Part shown: in pieces, positions 57,051-64,000 of the stretch
How the letters are laid out: each line of letters starts with the position of its first letter
How positions within the stretch are numbered: position 1 is the first letter of the stretch
NCBI GenBank assembly: GCA_023548195.1
Contig: JAJHZJ010000496.1
Span: 7,567,144-7,631,143 of the forward strand
Length of the DNA stretch: 64,000 nucleotides
Source: Bettongia penicillata ogilbyi
Lineage: Eukaryota > Chordata > Mammalia > Diprotodontia > Potoroidae
Direction: 5' to 3'
Notes under the pieces: model-generated
What the model was told of the DNA's origin: nothing
The model's database searches: none
What the model saw: only the letters and a program-made list of their open reading frames with translations
Made by a program: the position numbers and the translations under genes

Positions 57051-58985
57051 TGACTATAATGAGATCAGTGGGGGTACAATTAAAAACAGTTTACTTCTTT
57101 GGGAATAATTCCTATGGGGAAAGCATCTAATTTAGGCAAAGCATTTAGTAGAATGTCTGGTCTGTCTATGATTAGGCCCTTCTCTCTGGATTCATTCCAA
57201 TACTAAATCCTCCAGCCCATGGTGCTTTTTTTCCCTTGTGGCAGCTTCTTTTGTTCTCCATGTGAGTTCAGGGCTCAAACCCCTTCCTTGGATCCATCCT
57301 TTGGAACTGAGCACTGACAATGCATATAATAGGCTGAATATTTTGGTTGTTTTCCCTCCCATACCTCTAGAAGCCAACTTTGAAAAAATCTCTTAGCTGT
57401 AGCTATAATTTTTATTCCTTATCATTCTTTCCATGGTCTCCTTTTTTCCTCCTGAAGGGAAATAGTCTCAATAAGGAAGGAAACACAATAAATGAGTAAA
57501 CAAACAAAAACAACAGAGTTGTCTGAACAGATTGAGTACAGCGAACTCATCAAAAAATTGACTTACATTTTAAAAACACATGAAATTAGCTAGAAATAAT
57601 CAGGTAAGATGATGAATGCATAGGGATGATATGACCCTGTAAGAATATATGTCTAGGATGCTAAATTCTCCAATGAGCTGAAGATGATGAGAGCACTAAG
57701 ATAAAAAAGAAATGTTTGATAATTTACTTGTTTGTTTTGACTTGTTTTGGGTGAAAGAGAAGGATCAAAAGAGAATAGAAAGCCCGTTTTCAGTGGATGA
57801 GATAAGAATGACTATTCTAGAGAATAGAGAATGAGAAAGTTGTATAGTGGGCATAAACAGGTTGCATTATTGTATATTACTTGACTAATAAAGAACTATA
57901 AAGTAAAGGAGGTCATCAAAGGAACATTGGATGGAAAAACATGGGGACAGCAGGAAGCAAGAAGGTTAGCAAATAGATAACCCATGTATTATAATGGTAT
58001 CCTTGTAATATCAGAAGAAATTAAGATTAGGTGCCATAATGTTGAGTGGAACTCCTGTGGACAGTTTACTGGAAAATGCAGACATTTTTGCACAAGCTGT
58101 ACAAGTAGACAGGCTTGTTTTGGCATACCTCATTTAATGGAATGTTCATAAAATGAAGTCATTGATCCATTTGGTTAGATGAGTATGAATTGGTTAATTA
58201 AAAATAATCATCTTCTAGACAGGTAAATTGCATTCAGATTTTAATTTATTGACTTGTAGAAAGTTTATGTAAATAATCCTCTTTAAAAAAAACACAGTAT
58301 GAAGAAATATTGACTTCTATTTTAAAAGCATAGAAATCCCTTCAAGTAACTCTATTTGGTTTTAAGTGATGATTTTCTGTGCTAATGTAGCCATAGTTTT
58401 AAAAGTCCCATTCCTAAAAAGAAATGTGTTGAATAAAGCTCATTGTAATTCTTTGGTCTTTCAATACTTCTGAAGTTACCTCATATGGTAGTCTGACAAA
58501 ATCAGCCACTTGGTGAAAGAAAAATTCAAACAAAAGTAAAATATAAAGGAGAGAACATAATATGATTTACATTATCAGGACTCTTCAACCAAACTAACAG
58601 TGAAGTTCAACACAAACACAGAAATCTTTTTCTTAATGATTAAAAATGGCAAAGATAAGATGAATAATTTTTGGACATGGATTTTCAGCTTGATTTCTCT
58701 TGATTCTCTACCTTGGGAAGGGTATTGAGGAAGTTTGGAGGAGTTTATATTTACATAGGTAAGTGATATATCTGTCATGGTCTGAGGAGAACTCTTCCCC
58801 ATTCTACTGAACATGGGAAGAGAGACTCTGTATGTGGACTCTGTAAATGGTGAAATTTTGGATTCATTCTAAGTAACAAGTGAGGATTTGGTTGACTGGG
58901 GCAATGGTATTTGAGAGAATTCTTATATTTATGCACTCTCTAGTCATGCTTTTCCATCTCTTCCCCCCAAAAATTAGGGAATAGC
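57051..58985. other. Unassigned sequence
   Basis: Nearly 2 kb without a recognisable repeat or coding signal, AT-rich from 58100 to 58300. Confidence 0.35.
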
Positions 58986-58987
58986 TA

Positions 58988-59098
58988 AGAGCAGCCAATA
59001 AATAATTTATTAAGTGTCAAGGACACAAAGAAAAAAATAGTCCTTGCCCTCAAAGCTCACAATTTAAAAAGAACAGACAATTTGCCAGTGACTATGTA
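58988..59098 (+). repeat. L2/L3-class module
   Basis: 'aataatttattaagtgtcaa' 'ggacacaaag' and 'gtccttgccctcaaagctca'. Confidence 0.7.
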
Positions 59099-59159
59099 CA
59101 GATAAGCTTCCTTTACAAAGAGGATCATGACATCAGATAAATGATTTACATGACTTGTA

Positions 59160-59312
59160 CTTGACTTTGTTTTGAGTGAGGGAGGGCTGAACAGGTCACT
59201 AGCCTCACTTTCTCCTCTTGAGTCATCTGGATCCAATGACCAGATATTCATCAGTATGGCTAGAGACAAGCCAGGATGCAATGGGAGATCTTAGCCTTTT
59301 AGATAAGCTATA
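59160..59312 (-). repeat. RTE-tailed SINE, 3' part (antisense)
   Basis: 'tgagtgagggagggctgaac' 'aggtcactagcctcacttt' 'ctcctcttgagtcatctgg', 'ccagatattcatcagtatgg' is the reverse complement of the tail at 46140-46230. Confidence 0.8.
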
Positions 59313-59335
59313 TACAGGATAAAAGAAAATAATTA

Positions 59336-60245
59336 CCTCTTTCTCTTCTCTGAAGATGGCAGCCCAAAGGATCCTCCAAAAGAAGCAAAGGAAAAGAACA
59401 TCAGAAAGGGGGGGAAAAGGAGAATAAGAAGGAAGATGTGACTGAAAAAGTGTTAAAAAAAAAAAAAGCCTCAAAAGCATTGCAGTCAGAATTCAGTCCT
59501 GACCAGAATGATCGGTAGATACCCCAGGTCTGCAGTGTATTCTTGGTGAGCTATGTACAAGCAGAAATAAACTGTACCAAAAATCAGGATTGAAAGGAAA
59601 AAGAAAGAGAAAGTATTGAAAACTATCTCAGTGCTAGCTGATGGTGATAAGAATGGAGGAAACTGTGTGGTACAGATTCACAAAATGCCTAGGTATTACC
59701 CTAATAAGGTTGTGTTTAGAAAGCTGCTAAGTCATTGCAAAAAGCCTTTCAGCCAATATATAAAGAGACTTCAAGTTAGCATTACCCCAGGCACCTTTCA
59801 TTCCCACTGGCTGCCACAGAGGCAAGTGAGTGGTTTTCCTGAAGCAACTGCCTACTGGCTTGCTACTGGTAGCTGAACCTCTATCAACAGTGTTCCTCTG
59901 AGAGGGACGCACCAGAACTTTGTTGTTGACACTTCTGCCAGGGGTAACCTTTCAGGTGTAAAAATTCCAAATCATCTTACTGATGCTTACTTCAAGAAGA
60001 AGAGATTCTGTAAACCTAGACAGCAAGAGGGAAAGACTTTTGACCAAGAAAAAGAGAAATAAGTGATTACAGAGCATCACAAGTCTGATCAGAAAACAGT
60101 GGACTCTCATACCTTGTCCCAAATCATGAAAATTCCTCAGCTCTGGCTACCTGAGTTCTGTATTCTCTCTCTCCAGTGGAGTTATCTTCACAAACTGGTG
60201 TTTTAAATGCCTTGCAGAGAACTCTTATTAAAATATTTGGGACAG
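59336..60245 (+). pseudogene. RPL6: Processed pseudogene of ribosomal protein L6
   Basis: RPL6 is a large-subunit ribosomal protein. This copy has no introns. A pyrimidine-rich leader (59336-59352, 5'-TOP-like) precedes the ATG at 59356. Recognisable blocks follow in order: GDKNGG and [37 protein letters not shown] (59636-59790), then in another frame TGCHRGK and [14 protein letters not shown] (59807-59870), a block with [20 protein letters not shown] codons (59957-60003), and the end YLHKLVF with stop at 60204-60206. Total 851 bp against 867 for the human coding sequence. Stops and at least two frameshifts break it. No clear poly(A) or target duplication remains. It was most likely made by L1 from mRNA; no expression is implied. 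Confidence 0.93.
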
Positions 60246-60287
60246 CTTTTTTAAAAAAGTGATGAACAGAGGGAAAGCACTAAAATT

Positions 60288-60425
60288 AAGAGGGATTGAG
60301 AAAGGCTCCATAGATAGCTGGGACTTTAAGGAAGCCAGATCGGTCAGGAGGCAGAGATAAGGAGAGCATTCTAAGTAGGGGGATGACTGCAAATGTCTGG
60401 AGCTGAGAGATGGTTAGAACTACCT
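60288..60425 (+). repeat. Piece of the long decayed repeat
   Basis: 'agatagctgggactttaagg' 'aagccagat', 'caggaggcagagataaggag' 'agcattctaag', 'tctggagctgagagatggtt' belong to the 5' part of the repeat whose later part is at 12890-13745. Confidence 0.55.
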
Positions 60426-60568
60426 GAGCACACCCCCAGTACCTGGACACAAATCTTAACAAAAGGGAGAATCTTGGAATAAATGGAGAATGCTCATCTC
60501 CATTTTGCACACTGTGATTTTCCTCACACAAAGGAAGATATTGAACTACTTCTTTCAACATTTCTGTT

Positions 60569-61110
60569 ACTGTGATATCAAGAAGAGATAGAGGGTAAAC
60601 AAGGAGGAGGAGAAAGTGAAAGGAAAGTAGAGGGAGTAGAAAAAGGAACAAGAGAGAGGAGCAGTAAAAGAAAGAAAGGAAGAAGACTTGACAAGCAGAG
60701 AAACAAGGAGTAGGAAAGACATAGAAAGAGACAAGGAATGGAATAGAGGAGGAGAAAAAGAGAAAAAGAAGGCCAAGGAAGAGTCAAAAGTCATGAAAGA
60801 GGAGAAAAAGGAGGAAAAGGAGAATGAGAGAAGAGAAAGAAATAAAGAATGATAAACAGGAGGAAAAAATAATACATGAGATGAAAGAAAAGGAGGGGAT
60901 AAAAAGGAGGATGAGATGAAGGAAGAGGAGGAAAAGATGGAAGAAGAGGAGAAGGAGAAGAGGTAAAAGAAGTAAAAAAGAAAAAGTGGAAAAGGGGGAG
61001 AAGGGAAAAGTGTGAGAAAAGATGGGAAAAAGAGGAAAAAAAGGGAAAGGGGGAAAAAAGAGAAAGGGGGAAAAAGAAGAAAGTGGTAGATATAAAGAAT
61101 GTGGAGGAAA
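60569..61110. repeat. Purine-rich low-complexity tract, about 540 bp
   Basis: Plus strand is almost all A and G (GGAGGA, GAAAAAG, AAGGGGG units) with scattered C and T. The antisense strand gives a 221-codon frame of S, F, L and P, an artefact of composition. Confidence 0.93.
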
Positions 61111-62260
61111 ATGAGAAGGAAGTAGTAAATTCTTCCACTAACATCCAATTTGGATATCTCTTGATAACATGACAGTGACCACAAGTTCTCAAAACCTGTT
61201 CTAAAGAAGGGGAGGCTGACAAGTTGTACCAAGCTGCCAGTGCTTTGAACAAAAATCCGTCCATAAACTGTGAGCCTGTTATTTGAGGATCAGCTTTGCT
61301 ACATTTGGAACAACTCCTCATCAGATAGCTTACTTTTATAGGATGTTTCTTTTTGGAGGAAGGGGGCCCCCATTATCATTGAAGACTATCTCATAAAGAC
61401 CAGAGAGTCAGTGATCTGCTGACTGAAGCAGATCTGAAGCAACTGATGAATTTCTTTTCTTTCTCCTCACAAACAAAATTACAAACATTGCATCATTGAT
61501 GGAATTTTTTAAAAAGTAGAATTTCTTGCTTCATCCACCTATGTAGCATATTCAGTGCAGAAGGTTCACTGGTGGGGGCCAAATGTTCCTTAGACAGTCA
61601 CTGGATAGAAAGGAACTTTGAGATTGTATTTAATTTCTAGGCTCAACAAAGTGGTGGGTATTTTCATAAAAGGTTTCTGGAGAATTCTAGGCTTAACTAA
61701 AGAATTCAAGAAAAACAAAACTAGGAAGGGGATTTAAAGGAATTACAAAAAATAAAAAGTCAAGTTGTCAAGAAATATTTGTGAGCTTTCTCAGTATGTG
61801 ACCTACTTACTCATTCATTATTTTAGGGTTAATCCTTCAACTGCATGAAACCCTAAAATGCATGTTTTCTCTACAGTGAATCTTCAGTGATGTGAACTTT
61901 AATGACAGTGGATCATCCATCAAACTGTGTGAACTTTCACCGTTTGTATTGACTTGTAAAAATCTATTCCAATGACATTAAAAAATGGCATTTCTTTGCC
62001 ATTATTATTTAATTTTTTTTCATTAGTATGAACTTGACAAGCATCAGGAAACATGAACACTTCCTCATACAAAAAAGAAAAGAAAAAGAATTGTATAAGC
62101 ACAGGAAATCTCTCTTACATGCAACTTGGAGGTATAAAGTATATAATAAATTCAACATGGCAGACCCAACATTACCCTACTGGTCTGTGTCCCCCTTGGA
62201 ATTTCTTTCTGCTGTCCTCTTTGTGTTGCTTAAATGTTTCAATGACATGCTTAAAAAGAA
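61111..62260. other. Unassigned sequence
   Basis: No repeat or gene recognised. Confidence 0.35.
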
Positions 62261-62261
62261 A

Positions 62262-62412
62262 AACTTCTCCTTTCCTTTTTCTTCCTTCCTTCCTTTCCTT
62301 CTCATTATTCTTTTTCTTGTTCCTCCTCATCCTCCTCTTTCTTCTCCTTCTCCTGCTTCTCCTCCTTCTTCTCCTCCTCCTTCTCCTTCTCTTTAGTCTT
62401 CTTCTTTCTCTC
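62262..62412. repeat. Pyrimidine-rich low-complexity tract, about 150 bp
   Basis: CTTCTC, TTCCTT and CTCCTC units on the plus strand, mirror in composition of the purine tract 1.2 kb upstream. Overlapping L/S/P-rich open frames are artefacts. Confidence 0.93.
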
Positions 62413-62474
62413 CTTCACTTTGTTGTCTGACATAATTCTCACGTTCACATCTTTTGTAGGAAGCTACGTGCCAT

Positions 62475-62748
62475 AGAAGAGAATAGTCAACTCTATGTTG
62501 AATCAGAAAATCTGAGTTCAAATCCAGCCTCAGGTACTTACTAGTTATGTGGCTCCAGAAAGTCACTTAACCTCTCTCAACTTCAGTTTCCTCATTTAAA
62601 AGGAAGATAGGAAGATAAAAATAGCATCTACTTACGAGGGTTGCTGTAAAAGTCATATATACATATGTGTGTGTGTAAGTGTGTGTGAAGTGCTATGCAA
62701 ACCTTAATGTGCTATGTAAATGATACCATGATTATCATTGCTATGATT
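62475..62748 (+). repeat. tRNA-derived SINE with MIR-type tail
   Basis: 'gagttcaaatccagcctcag' 'gtacttactagttatgtgg', 'cttcagtttcctcatttaaa', 'gagggttgctgtaaaagtca' and 'gtgctatgcaaaccttaatg' 'tgctatgtaaatga'. Inside is a short TG run at 62666-62689. Confidence 0.85.
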
Positions 62749-62749
62749 T

Positions 62750-64000
62750 TCTTTCAATAAATTCTCCATCATGGGCACAATTGATATTATAGAAACCTTG
62801 TATGGGATTCTTTGAATATTTCAAGAAGACTGGTATAGCATTTGAAATGTCTATTTTCATTCTACTCTGCATATGTAATTGACAGACTTTCTTTTCAAGT
62901 CTTAGATGTCATTGATGAAAATGATGCTTTTACACACTTCTTGCATCCATCATCATCCGTAATATGTCATAACCATTGCCTTGAGTCTTCTATAATTTTG
63001 TTTTTGTTCTCATGTCATGATATTCAACAATTTTCATCTGTACAGAATCATTTAGAGAATATTGCTATTAAAAAGATGGAATTTTGAGGAAAAGATCAGC
63101 TGAGGTCTGTAGAATTCCAAATGTCATCCAGTTTGTTTTTCTCTTTCTATTCAATTCCAGACCTAGGTCGCTGTCCATCTGCAGAGCATCCCTAAGATGA
63201 ATATGCTTATAGAATGACTCAGTGAGCTGCGCATCTAAATGAATGCAATAATTGGGAAAACTTCATTTCTACTTTGAGCAGTGTAGCAAGGACCAGAGCA
63301 TGCAGCCAAATATAGAGAAGCATGTCACAAGTAGTCGGGCCACCTAATGATAAATTGCTTTTTGCCCATGGCAACCTATGGAAGAATGAAAAACTTTAGA
63401 AATTATTATTAGTCCAATGCGGTCTCCTTCTGCTTCTACAGTGGTAGTGACAGAGGCAAATACTAAATAAGCATCACTGTGTTTCAGACTGATAATATCT
63501 TAATCTGAATTTTGATACTCCAAATGCGAGATTCTTTTCCCATGAACAATGTCATTTATGTTGCTAGAGAAGCTGAATCACATAAATATTGAAGTACTTT
63601 CTACAAACACAGCTAAACTAAAAAAATGAAGAAAGCCGTTAGGGGAAGAGTGATTCTCAAGTAGACTTGGGAGAGACAAAGAAATAATTAATTTTTGTTG
63701 TATGCCTGTAAAGAAACATTACTTCTTGGTCTATTTGGTCATCATGTATTGAAGTAGTAATGATGTTTATTTGCACAAAAATCACCAAGAAAATAATTAT
63801 AGGTCATGTACCAATATTGAATTTTAAGAATGAAGTGATAGAAGAATTCTATAAAAAAGTTGATAAGACACTGTAAATTAAATCAATAAGCTTTCTAGTA
63901 TTTTATGATGTCAGTGCAAAAGTGGGAAAATGAAAGTATGGTAACAAATATTAGAGAAAATATGGTTCAGGAAAAAGTAGTGAGCAAGGCCAAAGGTGTA
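62750..64000. other. Unassigned sequence
   Basis: No repeat or gene recognised to the end of the window. Confidence 0.35.

Noticed and set aside
58118..58137. 'ggcatacctcatttaatgg', like a Tigger1 terminal repeat
   Set aside because: Only about 19 bases match and no further Tigger1 sequence or second end follows.
60567..61321. Open frames of 221 and 176 codons on the minus strand with hydrophobic-looking runs
   Set aside because: Composition artefact of the purine tract; no start context, domain or regular membrane pattern.

Overview
The window looks like intergenic or intronic DNA of a marsupial; I cannot name the species. The repeat mix points there: many tRNA-derived SINEs of two marsupial types (one ending in a Gln/Lys-like 'aagaaaaccccaaatgggg' tail, the other ending in an RTE-type 3' tail), MIR/CORE-SINEs, L2/L3-class LINE ends, therian L1 with a long inter-ORF spacer, a half-L1 (HAL1), a BovB-type RTE and a Tigger1 relic. 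I found no convincing host exon, RNA gene, CRISPR array or operon in 64 kb. Family names are from memory of consensus sequences and were not checked by search.

Layout. 0-9 kb: an L1 end, MIR copies, a 132-bp (GAAA)n tract, an (AAAT)n tract, a MIR split by an L2 end, and a 126-bp direct duplication. 9-15 kb: mostly unassigned AT-rich sequence, a (TC)n tract and a long decayed repeat. 15.4-18.9 kb: an antisense BovB-type RTE followed at once by an L1 that lacks its reverse transcriptase. 19-25 kb: SINEs, L2 fragments and a Tigger1-derived element (22021-22825). 25.2-28.1 kb: a full-length antisense HAL1 with 15-bp target-site duplications, the least decayed element here. 28-46 kb: sparse SINE/LINE relics, two well-preserved SINEs with target-site duplications, and a second L1 3' end (39.4-41.0 kb). 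48.0-54.4 kb: a complete endogenous retrovirus-like element with two LTRs, a tRNA-Pro-type primer site, a polypurine tract and a 4-bp target duplication, but no recognisable genes. 54-64 kb: sparse relics, a broken processed copy of ribosomal protein L6, a 540-bp purine tract and a 150-bp pyrimidine tract.

No genes work together here as a system. The relationships visible are between mobile elements: RTE LINEs supply the tails of one SINE class, L1 machinery is the likely source of the HAL1, the other SINEs and the RPL6 copy, and the retrovirus-like element and Tigger1 derivative would have needed proteins supplied by relatives.
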